Assembly: GCA_031841125.1 (NCBI GenBank)
Contig: CM063109.1
Coordinates: 12,314,321-12,378,320 of the forward strand
Length of the DNA: 64,000 bases
Direction: 5' to 3'
Origin: Acanthococcus lagerstroemiae
Lineage: Eukaryota > Arthropoda > Insecta > Hemiptera > Eriococcidae
Part shown: one piece after another, positions 46,304 through 58,639 of the stretch
Layout: every line of letters begins with the position of its first letter
Position numbering within the stretch: the stretch's first letter is position 1
The notes under the pieces: generated by a model
Database searches by the model: none
Told to the model about the DNA's origin: nothing
The model's input: the letters and a program-made list of their open reading frames with translations, nothing else
Translations under genes and position numbers: made by a program

Positions 46304-46524
46304 TTTTTAAATCCAGATGCACGAAAAACGCTTTTCTTTGTGGGTCTATTTACCGTTCCGAAAGTCCTACTTTGTAGCTCCATTTTTGATACAGGATTGT
46401 AATTTACTATTACAAAATACTGTTCTGTAAAGTAAAAATTACAGTCCGCTCCTTTATCAACTTACGCATACCACCGCCGCGAGCGCTAATGTGCTACTCA
46501 TTATTTCATTATGGAGCGCTGCGT

Positions 46525-46594
46525 GGAAGAAGGATTTTCGATCAACGAATTTCTTTTTTCTTATCAGTAAAAAGCCCTTTTTCTACGCAGCGCT
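46525..46594. repeat. Short hairpin, GCGCTGCGTGGAAGAAGG arms
   Basis: GCGCTGCGTGGAAGAAGG faces CCCTTTTTCTACGCAGCGC. Confidence 0.5.
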
Positions 46595-46807
46595 TCATTT
46601 GACTTCAGAGTTCAGACCGTGATGTACACAGTTTCGAGTTTCGACTTTTGTTTTACCGGCACTATCGATATTTTCCACGAAATTATCGATAGTTATCGAT
46701 AACCAAAATGCCCGATAGATTACATCTCTAATTCGCTATTACCTGATCCATTCTCCAAAAACAAATAAAATTTTCTTTTTTCCGTACATTTGAATTAAAA
46801 AATATCT

Positions 46808-46930
46808 TGCACAGCTAGGCTCGAAGTGAGTGTGCAGGACTCGCGCGCTTGCGGCACTCGTCGCCTACAACTCGCTCGCAAAGTCACGCGCTCGACCTGC
46901 ACTCTCACTTTCGAGCCTTGGCGTGCAATA
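46808..46930. mobile_element. CpG-rich foldback MITE
   Basis: GCACAGCTAGGCTCGAAGTGAG...TGCAGG and CCTGCACTCTCACTTTCGAGCC...GTGC are inverted arms around a CpG-rich loop (GACTCGCGCGCTTGCGGC). It resembles the 33008-33121 hairpin in build, but the arms differ. Confidence 0.7.
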
Positions 46931-47999
46931 TACTATTGCTCCGCGTGTTTTTCTTATGGGAGTCAATTCGGAATAAACTTGCACTAGAGTGCGCTGCAAA
47001 ATTACCTGTGTAGGTGTTAGCGGTGGGAAATGAAAAGGTGGTCATGTGTACTTTTAAATTGAAACCCTGCTATCTTCAGAAGGGAAACAAACGAGTAGAA
47101 TTCACTCTACCAGTGGAACTGATCATAATTAAATTTTTTGATGATGCTGCAGTTAAAATTTAGGACCAATTTTCTTTGAAAGTGAATTTCTAATCGACTT
47201 AATGATAGTTGAAGTTTACTACACGCTTATGGATAAATCTCCATCTCTCCATGGTCGCACTGATTACCCATTCATACCACTGATAAGACGCAATCGTGCC
47301 AACATTTGCAACTCTAATTTATATCCCAATAAGTACATTCCCACGAAGAAAGACGGGTACTTCTTCTAATCGGAACCAAGAGTATTAACACATCGTGTGA
47401 TGTCATCACAAAACTGATCTATTACGGATGGAAAACGAAAAACGTAACAGTAACAGAACGATTGCTAAAAAATATGGGAAAAATATAACAGCACGCAAGG
47501 AAAAAAGACGTTGCACATAAAATAGGAGAACGAAATGGAAAAGAAATATTAACAAAAAATTAAAGGAAAGTGCACGCAATGTAAAAAGGTGAAAAAAAAC
47601 AGATAAGTTGGTAGGTATTCTAGTTCGAGGGTGTAAACATGCTCATGGTTGTGAGAACCCGCCGGTGACTACAGTGAAAACTGTCTATAGTGGACTCGTC
47701 TATAATCTGGAAAACCTGTCATTGTGGGAAAAAACATGTGGTCCGTCAGGATAAAATATGGAATTTGGCGCTGAAATCGGAGCTCAACACTGTATTTTAA
47801 AAAATTAAAAAAATAGAAATTCCTATTTGGACATTTTAGGCCACGTGGTTTTCAGAAATTCGAAAAGGAGTAATTGATTTTGACATGAAAGTCTATACAA
47901 TTTGGTTTAAATGAAAAAATCTAATGCAATTATAGAAACAAAAGCGACCAGAGAAACAGCTATTCCTGTACACATCTCGACATTGGGAAGCTAACTCGC
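46931..47999. other. Intergenic, no gene seen
   Basis: No protein signature, RNA or clear repeat recognised. Confidence 0.4.
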
Positions 48000-48184
48000 A
48001 GTCGGATCAAAAATCAGAAGCGGCATTCAAAATCAGCAAAAAAAAAATTGATAAATTGTCTGACTTTTCAATCTGTGTCGGTTTTCGCGCTCTGATGAGG
48101 AAAATGTTGAATTTGTAGTCCGAATTGTACCTGGATCAAGAATCGGATGTGATATTCGACATTAACGACCCCCTCCACCAGAAG

Positions 48185-48220
<36 letters not shown>

Positions 48221-48860
48221 GCATTTATTGAATTGTTATATTAATATTTTTCTTAACTCTTACGGTGCGGCACCCAGAGTTCTGCTTTCTTACTCCATCT
48301 TTCCCCTTTTGTCTTGCTATATGGTCCACATATTTCCATTTCAGTTTTTTCGTCGTGTATCCTATATCTTTCATTTTCGTTTTCTGTTTGGTTATCTCGT
48401 TCCTAGTTTTATCCCCCATCTTCTTAATTCCAAAATACTCCTTTCTATTGCTCTTTGAGTCGTTTGCAGCTTCGTAATGTACAATTTCGATGTTTGTTTA
48501 ATTTTTCAAGCCAATTTAACTGTAGCCCCTTTTGGTCCAAAATCCATATTGTAAGTCCCAAATTGGGGTCGGATGAATAAGAATCTGAAGTGATATTCGA
48601 AATCAGCGACCAAAAGTACCTCATTTCGATTCTTGGTTCAGTTCCTCAGCGAATTTCATTTTTGACCCTGGTTTGGGTCCGAAATTCAGATTTTTGAACC
48701 CAAATTGGAGCCGAATTAAAAATCGTATGCGATATTCGACATCAGCGACCCAAAGGATCCTACTTTGAAATATTTTTCAGTTCCTCAAGCCAGTTTAATT
48801 TTGATCCTTTTTGATTTCGAAATTTAAATTGTTTCAAAAAATTTTTAAGCAGCGCATGGG
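48000..48860. repeat. Degenerate tandem repeat, unit about 150-170 bp
   Basis: Words recur in order: AAATTGGGGTCGGAT / AAATTGGAGCCGAAT, GTGATATTCGA / GCGATATTCGACATCAGCGACC, TTTCGATTC, TTCAGTTCCTCA, ATTTTGATCC. Units lie at about 48000-48180, 48530-48650 and 48650-48850; an RTE tail with (ATT)n is inserted between the first two. Confidence 0.55.
48186..48520 (-). pseudogene. RTE 3'-end fragment with (TAA)n tail
   Basis: On the - strand the frame reads DIGYTTKKLKWKYVDHIARQK, the closing segment of an RTE reverse transcriptase (compare [16 protein letters not shown] in the 23-kb copy). At its 3' side (48186-48220 on +) is a run of ATT, that is (TAA)n on the element's strand, as expected at RTE 3' ends. 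It is strongly 5'-truncated. Confidence 0.75.
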
Positions 48861-50682
48861 GATATGTATTCCCTTCCGAGCCTGGAATACGTTGAAAATT
48901 ACCTATTTTTACTGTTCAAATCGTTGAAAATGTTTTTAATTTTAACTCGCTTGGCTTGCAACTACATTTTTACTTACGCTAGTTCCTTTTTACTTATAAC
49001 ATTATAATAAACTGTCCTCCTCTCTCGGCAGGGTATGATTTTCTTAATTACACTACCATATACAAAAGCATTTTAGTTTTTGAACATTTTACAAGTCTGG
49101 GAATTAGAGATACTAATGCTAGTGTATTGCGCTCCATTTGATAAAAAGCTAAGATCCTGAAAATTCAAGTTTGATTTGATAAAATTAATGAATTCGCTTT
49201 TTCACGAGAAAAAACTTTGTATTTCGATTCTAACATCCGCTAAAGAACACAAAATTGAATTTGAAAAACTGTATTCCTCCACATCTAAGTTCCCCTACGT
49301 GAAAGTTTTCCCTAAACTGACTGATGCTCAGTTATAAACCATTATTATCTAGTTTTCATAAAATCCTTAATCCTCCACATGCTCGCCACTGATTATAAAG
49401 TACTCCTCACTTTAGAAAGAAAAGAAAAACTGGCAAAAATGATGCAAAATGTTTATTTAAACTTCTTTCTGTGGAGAGGGAGAGAGCCCCAGGCCAGCGA
49501 TTGTTATAGGTTGAGCCTGCAGAAGCTTTCCCGGTGATCTTTCTGGTTCCACTCCATCTGTGCTGTGTACGTTTAAATTCCTTTTTTATTTTTCGTACCT
49601 ACATTAAAATTATCCATTAATGTTCCAACATGAATTTCTTTGTGGGGTGGAAGCAAGGGGGCACAAAATTCAAAAGTATATGCAGTGCTAAGAATACTGG
49701 AAATAGGCCAACGATTTACTTTTGTTTCTCCTTAAATGAGAAAAAAAACTGCTTCCACTCCAAAAATGTTGAAGTGTAGGGCGTGGAAAAACTACTTCGA
49801 CCCCGCTCCCAATTAAGGCATTCCTCCGACAGATACAAAAAGTACAAAAACCTTTTAATCTTCTTCCATTATTTGAATTAATTGAATATTAACTATAGGT
49901 ACATTAAATACACCAAAGAAATTAAAGTGGGTACTGCTCGCAACTGATAAAACCATAAAACTTTTTATTCAGATGAAAAATACATTTTTGTTGCTTATGG
50001 TAAAATTGCAAGTTTCCCAAAAATCGGCTACATAAATGAAATTTATCTTAGAAATGACCCAGTACGTAACCAATGATCATAGTCATTCCTAATTATTTAA
50101 TTAAAATAAAGTTAATGGGAGCTAGTTGTATTCCGAATTCCGATTGTGCATTACCTGTAGTCCTGTACCTCTGTTGATTGATGGGAAACATTTCGCGGAC
50201 CAATGACTGGGAAACACTGAAATACATACCATTCTCAAGATAAAGTACAAAGACCTCGTATATGCTCGTAACGGTAATTGTTTTCTAATCAAAATAAAAT
50301 TGATTACCTATGTGAGACTGTGAGAGTATTTGATAGATTTTTTCACCAATGAGTTGAAGCATGCCCTGCTATCACTATCCAATCCAGTTTGCAGATCTCG
50401 CATACGTGTCAGTTGAAAAGGAATTAACTGTTACAAGCTTAATGTCTTTTTTATGGAGCTCTAATGTTTCACATTATCATATTTCATTCGTCAAAATCAG
50501 AAGCCGATAAATTAAAACTTCCTGCTTTTAATGGCTTTCGGCTACCTATGAAAATGAAGGAAGGCTTCTTCAGCTTCCAACTCGTGGTTTCCGGCTACTG
50601 TGCATGCTCTGCTCACCTCAATACGTCCGCATCCCCCCGCACGAAAAAAACCGGGTACTTTTGCTAACAGTAACTTACTGGT
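48861..50682. other. Intergenic, no gene seen
   Basis: Low-complexity AT-rich sequence with no recognised feature. Confidence 0.4.
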
Positions 50683-50690
50683 GTTACGTC

Positions 50691-50829
50691 TAGTGGTGGG
50701 CGATGTATCGATGCATCGCTCGATACATCGATATATTTTCCATAAAGAAGGTGTATCGATGCATCGATACACAATTTCCAAAGTATCGAAAACATCGATG
50801 TATAAATGTATCGATACTGCCCATCACTA
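50691..50829. mobile_element. hAT-type MITE with perfect 8-bp duplication GTTACGTC
   Basis: TAGTGGTGGGC at the left and GCCCATCACTA at the right, flanked by GTTACGTC at 50683-50690 and 50830-50837. The 139-bp interior is packed with TATCGATGCATCGATA-type palindromes. It lies only about 44 bp upstream of the possible ATG of the MYCBP-like gene, so it may sit in its promoter or 5' leader. Confidence 0.93.
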
Positions 50830-50873
50830 GTTACGTCACACAAAACTGGTCTATCGATGACGCGAGAACCAAA

Positions 50874-51965
50874 ATGGCGTACATGGATGCCCGTCTTATT
50901 ATGTTCCTTAGGTTAGTCATTTTTATCAACACATTTCATATCAGTACTGCGACTGCGACAATCTCACACAAACAAAAATTTTCCAATCATACATAATGGC
51001 CTACAATCAAGAATTATGTTTAAAAAAGATCACGAATGCCTAACTTGTTAGAATATGAACTTAAATCTTTTACTTGAAACAGTAATTATTATTCAGTTTT
51101 GTCTTGTACACTTTACCCAGTAATCATTCTAAATGATCCTGTGAATTTTCGTAACGCTGTTTTTCATACCTTTTGCTATGGCTCGTGGTACTGGAGATGT
51201 ACCATCGAATATACGAGTAAGCTTCCGAGAACAGTAGGTTATTACGTTTCATTTTCCGATATCCTAAACTGTTTGTTTGTTTTCAGGAACTAGGACTGGA
51301 CTTCCGAAGATATTTAGAACGAGGTAAATTCAACGAGGAAATGACGAAGGCGTTATTATCGCTCTACTCTGAACGCGAATGGCCTAGGAATCCAAATGCG
51401 TATCCTTTTACTGTATCAGATTTACACATTTAGTTCTCAATAAAACATGACATGGGACGGGAAATTAGTTCTTTGGTTATCTGAAAAAGACCTGTATAAG
51501 AAGTGGGTCATTATATGCTGAACAGAGTCTTAAATGTCACAGTTGATTCTAATTCAGTAAGAAAGCCGTGTCTTAAAACACTTACGACACACAATCACAG
51601 TTTTAGTTATTTCGCATAAAGCCTGTGTCTAGAGATACATACTTTGAAATCACATTTTATTGCTGAGTTCAACTGGGTCAACTCAATGATTCCGTTCCCA
51701 CTAATAATTTCCTGCGCGAGATAACGCATATATCATTATCAGAAAAATATCCGCAGCAGTTGATAATTTCCTTACATTCCGTGTAATTAGATACGTTTGT
51801 CGAAAATTGGCGGAAAGCTGTAACCTGACCTTGCTCGACGATAAGAATAACGATTTGATCGTAGCTCGGGACAAGATTCGAGAACTCGAAATGGCAGTGG
51901 CTAAGTTGAGGGAAGAACTGTATAAGGTTAAACATGACAAACCCGGTAAAAAACACAAAGAATGA
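50874..51965 (+). CDS. MYCBP: c-Myc-binding protein (MYCBP/AMY-1)-like
   Basis: Two exons are firm: 51294 (or 51287)..51399 and 51791..51965, joined in phase 2. They encode DFRRYLERGKFNEEMTKALL, SLYSEREWPRNPNA, then a coiled coil (LDDKNNDLIVARDKIREL, AVAKLREELYKV) and a Lys-rich end. Human MYCBP has the same order: FRRYLE...LTK.L..LYEE...P.NA, then a C-terminal coil, 103 aa. MYCBP binds Myc and A-kinase anchoring proteins and is also found with cilia. Exon 1 is a guess: ATG 50874..50892 (MAYMDA) with a non-ideal donor (CCC/GTCTTA) joins in phase 1 to the acceptor at 51293, giving 99 aa. The stronger acceptor at 51286 would need a different first exon, which I did not find. Confidence 0.72.
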
Positions 51966-54776
51966 AAACTACAACCTGTTTATGTACTGTGTGAAACTGA
52001 ATAACTAATCTTAAACCGGTCTCGAGCTTATTACGAGTGTTCTTTTGGGAAATAGAAATAGCAGAAATCAGTTGGACCATCGCGGTGGATAACGAGGCTT
52101 TTCAAATCGTTGAATTCATCATAATTTTATCTTCCTTTACCCGCTAATCTGTGTGCTGTGAGTAGCGATTGGCTTCTAACTAGTTGGGAATGTTTTCGAA
52201 TTAATTTGTCGAGGGTTGTAGTTGAATATTATCATCAGAATACTGTACATTTCAGAACATTCCTTTGTTATTCGTGGGAAATTCAATGTAACGAGCTTTC
52301 TGACTTTATTTCATACCATTATTTTTCTCGTGTTAAGAACTTAGTCTTTAGTTTCCTGTAAATACTACTGTGATACACGTAATTGGGAAAGTAAGTGTAA
52401 GTTCGAATTTTATGATCATCTGTAAAAACGCATTGAAACGGTTCGATATGCTTGATACGTTATCGATGGGAATTCAACGACCGCGGTTGTTTGATTTTCA
52501 TGTTGCTTTTGGTGTTCGCCATCTATTTTTCTGTCTTCAATGTAATAAAAACCTTAATAATGTTCGAATTACAAATAGCCGCATTCTTATATTTTTTCAA
52601 TTTCAATTACAGTCAGGAAGAAAATTTGTCTAATCGTATAGAAACGTTTAAACGGGTCGAATGTGCGAAATCACTTTCGTGCAAATAAATTCGTGTTACC
52701 ACTTTCGAGTACGTTTCCTCGGTAATAATTGTTGATTTTGTTTTCTAATACATAATACATCTTCGAAGTCGAATTTGTTAAGTTATAATTTTTTATGTAC
52801 CGTGTTTTAAAATTAAATTATTCTTGTTGAAAACCGTGTACCTACTTTGATTCACGTGAAATCGAATACCGATGAATCGCTCGGCTGTTCAGAATAATTA
52901 AAATTGGTCGGGTCTGTTATAGTTGCTTAGCATACTTTGTCATTTGTTTGGAATGCCGCTTACGACTGTTTGCCATTTCAGCGGTTATATTTTCGTGAAT
53001 CGTAGACTTGGAGCAAAATGTTCTTACCATGAATATTCGAATGTAAGAGCTGGTGTCAAAATTCAGTGGCGCCGTGATGGGGAGGAATCAGAATAAGGCA
53101 GATCCCTGGATCAACAAACAGCATTCCCCCCCCCCCCGCCGCCGCTCCAAGAAAAGTGATTGCTTTACTAACAAAAAAGTGTATGTTGTGACAGGGCATA
53201 ATACTGGTCGTCCATTTTCCTTCGCATTGACAGGAGGGAAATTACTTATTATTTCCTTATGGAAATCTTTCAATCACAATCAGCTGAAATTCTGAGCAAA
53301 TTGAGCCTATTCAATTACAATCATAACTAAAGGCGAAGGACACACTAGTAACATTGCCGAAATTTTCTGAATCTGAATCGCATTTTAAATGAAGAAATAA
53401 AAACACACCCATGATCAGCATTTTCTCAGATCTCACAGAATTTGAGCGTTCATGTTTCGAAAAGGGTCGTCAGTCATACGTGTACATGGAGATTTGTCCA
53501 TAATTTTATCTCATCTCTATAAGTTCCTGGTGAAATCCAAGAACAGCGATACCCGATACTTATTTATTATTTTGAACGTCACAATAATATCTGGTGATAA
53601 CGATGTCTTCAAGAACCTATAGACAAAATAGAACATTTTTCAATCCGGTAAATACGGCGTATCTAATATCCATTAGATCGATCTATTTTTTCAGAAAACG
53701 TACACCAACATATATGCACGTCTCAGGTCATATTTGGCTCAAGACCTTTTAATTCTGAACAGTCAATCGACAAAAACTTTATACACAAGGAGTTTTGCAC
53801 ATACTCATTATTCCTGCACTAAACGAATCTTCGCTCCAATAACCTTCAATAGGTACACAAACTCTTGTACATAATTTTCTGTGGTACATTATCGGAAACA
53901 GAGATCAGTCCTACTTCAATTATTGCAGCCGAGCTCTTTATGGTCTACATTATAGCAAATAGAGACTTCATAATGAGCACTCGATAATATCATATCTAGC
54001 ACTCTGCATCGGAGACTGTGTTACATTCGTAGGCTAAGTAATTTAACCTCATGGTCCGGAAACGTTGATTGCCGACACATGAAACGTATCTCTGGCCGTC
54101 GATGCATCGATTTCACATTATTCCATACAGCAAGAGATGGTCGCCAATTCAAACTCTTTTTACTTACGGTAATCCTCTTGAATGAGAAGTCTGCACACGG
54201 AGTTTCAGTTACTTATGTTGCAACATCCCAATTTTATGACAGTCTGGCAGCAGAAATATAATATGTTTTATTTCGTTTCAAAAATTGAGTACATTTCCGT
54301 ACTATAGTAGAGGTCGACTCTATGCCACGACAGGAATTTGCGTTTTTAGTGCACAAGATGGAGTCCCTACATTCCACTTAAGTCGTTTCTAAATGAATTA
54401 ATCGCCAATTTATATTGCAGCAGAATATCAATGCTGTTCCAAATCTAGCACGTTCATTTCAAGAAAGAAAAAAAAAAGAAGAAGAAATACGTGAGCATCT
54501 CAAATATAAAAGAACGATGAGTTGTGAATCATCTCAATAAAACTTCCAATGTAATTCATAATTACAGCCTCCCAATATCGAAGAGACAATGAGACATTGA
54601 CCAACATGATCATAGTCAGTGACTCATGGACTTTCCCAAAAAGCCGAGTCAGAATGAACTGCATAACTTATGAGTCATTCTTCAAAAAGTTGATATTTCA
54701 GGTATGTCTTTTCATGGAGGAAAATAGGTAGAGGATATTGGAACTTTTTTGATGGTAGTCGTTAAGAGGCGTTCTG
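51966..54776. other. 3' flank and intergenic DNA
   Basis: An AATAAA at 52684-52689 could end the MYCBP-like transcript. Otherwise AT-rich, with a C-run at 53127-53137; no further gene recognised. Confidence 0.4.
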
Positions 54777-54874
54777 TATAACATATGAGGAGTTATCTGT
54801 CAAAAGGGCGTCCGTTCCATAAGAAATACATTGAACGAACGCCCTTTTGACAGATATAACTCCTCATTATATTG
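54777..54874. repeat. Foldback hairpin with 40-bp arms
   Basis: ATATGAGGAGTTATCTGTC and AAAAGGGCGTCCGTTC are repeated inverted at 54831-54874 with few mismatches. Confidence 0.75.
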
Positions 54875-55402
54875 GTAGACGTAAGATAGGGCCGATAGTG
54901 AAGGGATTCTGTATTTTGGCATGGCAATCAAAATGATGAATGCCATGCTGAAAGACAATAGCGAACAAAAAGTATTCTGCCGTCGATTAGTAGATTCCAA
55001 AACCAAAAATTGTATGGAGAGTCGATGAAGACACATTAATTAGATGTAATTATGTTTGGATGATCGTCTATCGTTGCATAAAGATGACCATGCCGAAAGA
55101 CACTTTTTTCAACTCTTAATTTTAGACAATAATATGCGAATGCACGAGTCTCGTCACAAAAAAACGGAATTTGATATGCAGACCATATTGCTCGGATAAT
55201 ACACAGTTTGACCATTAATATTGCAACTCCTTGTTTTGTGATTGGCTGAAAAAAAAGCCACGCCGAAAGACAAAAACTTGAGGGACAATTTTCAAGGTTT
55301 GCAACACTGACTCTCAGCTGTGAAGACGCAATTTCCATGCTACCAACTCATTCATTCATTCATCTAGAACAGTATTATTTTGGCAGTTTGTTCTAAAATA
55401 CA

Positions 55403-55743
55403 CCCGTTGAAGATTTTGATGTGCGTATCCAAGTGGAACGCATTCGGAAAACCACTTCCACTACTACATTGATGAGCTCTATATATTAAAACAGGGTTAG
55501 ATGCAAGAGTGGTAGTAAGCGTTCGTGGACAATCTGCGTTGTGGAATTCCCACTTTAAAATGTACACCAAGGATCTATGTATTGGCGAGCGCATTCAGGT
55601 GGATATACATTCGTAAAACCACTACCACTACTACATTGATGAGCTTTATGATGAAAACCGGTTTAGATGTGGGGGTGGTAGTGACAGTGAGCATTCCCGG
55701 ACAATCTGCGTGGTGGAATTTCAACTTTAAAACCACAACATAA
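55403..55743. repeat. CCCGTTGAAGATT MITE family, copy 2 (partly duplicated)
   Basis: Starts CCCGTTGAAGATTTT like 7096-7365. Contains two related halves, each with ACATTGATGAGCT, CCACT-rich words and GGACAATCTGCGT.GTGGAATT. The right-hand terminus is not intact. Confidence 0.6.
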
Positions 55744-56021
55744 CCGCTACCCCACCGTTTCTGCACTTGTACTATGACGACCAATCAAAACGTTTCTGTT
55801 GAAAACGGTTGATATTTCAAACAAAACTGAATTACCTACTAATGCGCTTGATACTGACAACGTGATAACTATATCATTCGGTTGTTCGGTGTTACTTTTC
55901 AGTTTTCGAATAATTATCAGAAAGTTTCGAGTGTTGTTTTCAATTTGCAATTTAAGAGAACAAAGTATTCAGTGTTTGGTCGATTGCATTTCCTAAATAC
56001 GTACGTCGCATAAAAGATCAA

Positions 56022-56107
56022 ATGTTGGAGAATTCTACAATCCATTCCAACAAAAGTTCGTGGAAAAAAAGCAAACACTCTGCAGCGAGAGGTCTTTTGG
56101 TGACCAG
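56022..56107 (+). CDS. Possible first coding exon of an unidentified gene
   Basis: ATG at 56022 opens a 28-codon basic, Ser-rich frame (MLENSTIHSNKSSWKKSK...) that ends in a consensus donor (ACCAG/GTAAGG) in phase 2. An in-frame stop lies 23 codons upstream. No following exon of matching phase is certain. I do not recognise a family; it may be chance. Confidence 0.25.
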
Positions 56108-56484
56108 GTAAGGCTTGAAAAATTTTGTAATATCCTTGTTATGTAGTAAGTACTAAGCTCGAAATGTACAGATCCGGAATGGTACAAGCATTTTTGTACT
56201 GTGCGCGAATCGAACGACCCACTTCTATCTGAACCTGAGATATCAGACTTAATACAATTAATACTGTACCGTTTGCGATTAGTGTACCAACTTGTAGGAA
56301 ATAAATAACATTGTGGGTACCGAATATATTGTACAAACCCTGGAATAGATTGTATTTGTATGTAATAATCCCTTATTGCCCTTTACATGGTTCAACATGA
56401 TAGTTCTTATAGTGCAGTGACCAATGTTGGAGGTGTGCACATTCTCATTTGGAAGGGGTTGTAATTTAGCATACAGTTTTTGCA

Positions 56485-56990
56485 GAAGCTAATGCTAGGG
56501 GTCAAGTCGACTTGATCGATGTGCAGTCATAGAAATGGCCAGTTTCAATTTATCGTGAATTATCAAGATCACCAGGTTAAATTTTTACACTTATGTGCTC
56601 CCAAAAAACGAAGACCACTGCAGAAGTTGCTTACAATTTAATTGACCTTTTTTATGGATTCAGTGCCCCCTCCCTGTTACAATCTAATAATTATCGCGAA
56701 TTCGTAAATGCCATTATCAGTGATTTGGAACTGTTATGGCCGGGTCTCAAGATTGCATAATAGTAAACCTCGGCATTCTCAAAGTCAGAGAGGTATCAAA
56801 CAACCAAACCGCAATGTTGAGGAAATGGCGAGAGCTTGGATGATTGACAATGGTTTGACTGCCTGGGCTGATGAATTATGTACGTTTCGTCCAAATTTCA
56901 AAAAAATAAGTTACCCCTCAGGAATTAAACAATCCCCTTTTGAGGCGCTGTTTGACAGGAAAGCGAAATTAGAAGTATCAGTGTGATGGA
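56485..56990 (+). pseudogene. KRBA2-like integrase core remnant
   Basis: Across three frames with stops, it reads RGQVDLIDVQS, then KTTAEVAYNLIDLFYGFSAP, LLQSNNYREFVNAIISDLELL (the D of the usual QSDNG is N), KPRHSQSQRG, NRNVEEMARAWMIDN and GIKQSPFEALFDRKAKL. This is the integrase core and following region of the same type of protein whose outer parts sit in the Ginger-like element at 14-15 kb. Stops and a damaged active site show it is dead. Confidence 0.75.
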
Positions 56991-57016
56991 AGTTACACGA
57001 AAAACTGACCTCAATA

Positions 57017-57018
<2 letters not shown>

Positions 57019-57058
<40 letters not shown>
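57019..57058. repeat. Poly(A) tract of about 40 bases
   Basis: An unbroken A run starts about 30 bp after the integrase remnant. It may be a retroposition tail or plain simple sequence. Confidence 0.9.
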
Positions 57059-57063
<5 letters not shown>

Positions 57064-58209
57064 GAACAGTTTGTCTTCAAACGATAATGTAATGCTGGAA
57101 AAGCTATACGTACTTCCATCAAGAGGAATCTAGATGAGGGATACTATAATTACTATAATGGCTGTATATCTCTATTTTCTTCTTTGTCAGCTTTTGGTCT
57201 TATTGGTACAAACTTTTCATACATTTCGCAAATGGTACAGCATTATTTGTACCTAGTCCGATATTTCGGGTTCAGTGCAAATAAGTTGGTCGTTCGATTC
57301 GCGCATGGTACAAAAATGCTTATACAATTCCCGATCTGTACAATTTCGGGTTTGGTACGTAACATCCTGACCGTTATCTGTGAGAAGATATACCCTTCCT
57401 CGTTAAAGAGCATTATTGTTGTAACTATGTATAATATATTGTAGTTTCTGCCTTCTATAATTGGTGGACAGGTATTTGGGTGATTCCATATTGAATTTCC
57501 AGCTAAGAATTTGTAAAAAATGTAATACTTAATATAAGTAGTTGTATCTAATGTTGGCCCCATTACATTCAGCTACATGTATCAAATATTCTCCGCATAT
57601 TTACCCAATGGGAAAAGGAAAATGGCAATTTTGTTCTTAAGCGTGGACATAAAATAGGTATGTTCAACGTGGACACTCACATATTTCTTGTATCCACGAC
57701 GAAAGACGTGAATCTTTCGACACTTAGAAGCAGTCTGTAGAAACAGCCTCTAAATCTTCTTTGTGCAGAGACTACTTTCCTAGATGAATTGTAGGTACTT
57801 TGTAAAACCGTGATCTGTAAGATTGTAACCTATATTGCCGCTGTGTGATCATACAGCCTCATCTTATCGCACTATGTAAACGTGAAAAATTTGTCTTTCA
57901 ACGTGGACATCAATTTTTTATGACTCTACCCCCCCCCCCCCCCCCAAAAAAAAAAATCAAATTTAAGCCCGCCCATCGACGGAATACGGTTTTCTCAGTG
58001 CTCCTAGTATCGATTTCAACGAAAATAGATTCGGAAAGTGAACCTCGTTTTTTTGTTTTTGTCCACGTCGAATTGTCTAATTTTCAGAGAATCACCCATT
58101 TACTGTCTTGAGCATTATGGTATGCCTTCCCTTAGGAGATATCACAAATTTATTATTTGTCTGTTATTCCATTTATTATCTCCTAATTTGCGCATATTCA
58201 TTTTGCAGA
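57059..58209. other. No supported gene
   Basis: AT-rich; a C-run then A-run at 57930-57956. Nothing recognised. Confidence 0.4.
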
Positions 58210-58387
58210 AATAGCATCAACTATCACCAAAAATGTATCCGAAACCTTGAACATTGTTCAGGAATGGATCAGAAATAAGCGACGGGACACAAAAATACGA
58301 AATGACCAACGAAACAGTGCACAACCACGACCAAGTATAAAAAAAGGCGGACGAATAGTTCAACAAAGCCGGGACATTCGTTTCTAA
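58210..58387 (+). CDS. Possible terminal coding exon, unidentified
   Basis: After a good acceptor (ATTCATTTTGCAG/) an open frame in entry phase 1 reads IASTITKNVSETLNIVQEW, then a basic stretch ending GGRIVQQSRDIRF and a stop. Composition looks protein-like (amphipathic helix, basic tail). No upstream exon was linked with confidence and no family is recognised. Confidence 0.28.
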
Positions 58388-58639
58388 ATTTGAATCAAAG
58401 TCAAATATCTTCATTACTGCGCACCCCTCTCACTTCCTCAAAACATCATACCTTGCAAACAATAGTGACATTAGATGGTCCGTCCATCTCATCAAATTCC
58501 AGAATAGGATGTATACAATACTTTAGAATTTTTTTAAAATTTAAATTGTTTTTTAATGAATGATTTTTTTTTATTTTAAATAATATTTCAGGGTATCTAC
58601 ACCTATTGATAAGCAGTTTGGTTGTCGCACTGAGCTTGT

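Noticed and set aside
46660..46735. TATCGATA-rich segment as another hAT MITE
   Set aside because: One plausible end (GCCCGATAGATTACATCTCTA-like) is present, but no partner end or 8-bp duplication was found.
55060..55280. Recurring CATGCCGAAAGACA words around 54.9-55.3 kb
   Set aside because: The word recurs three or four times but without clear boundaries or a common unit; too little to call an element.
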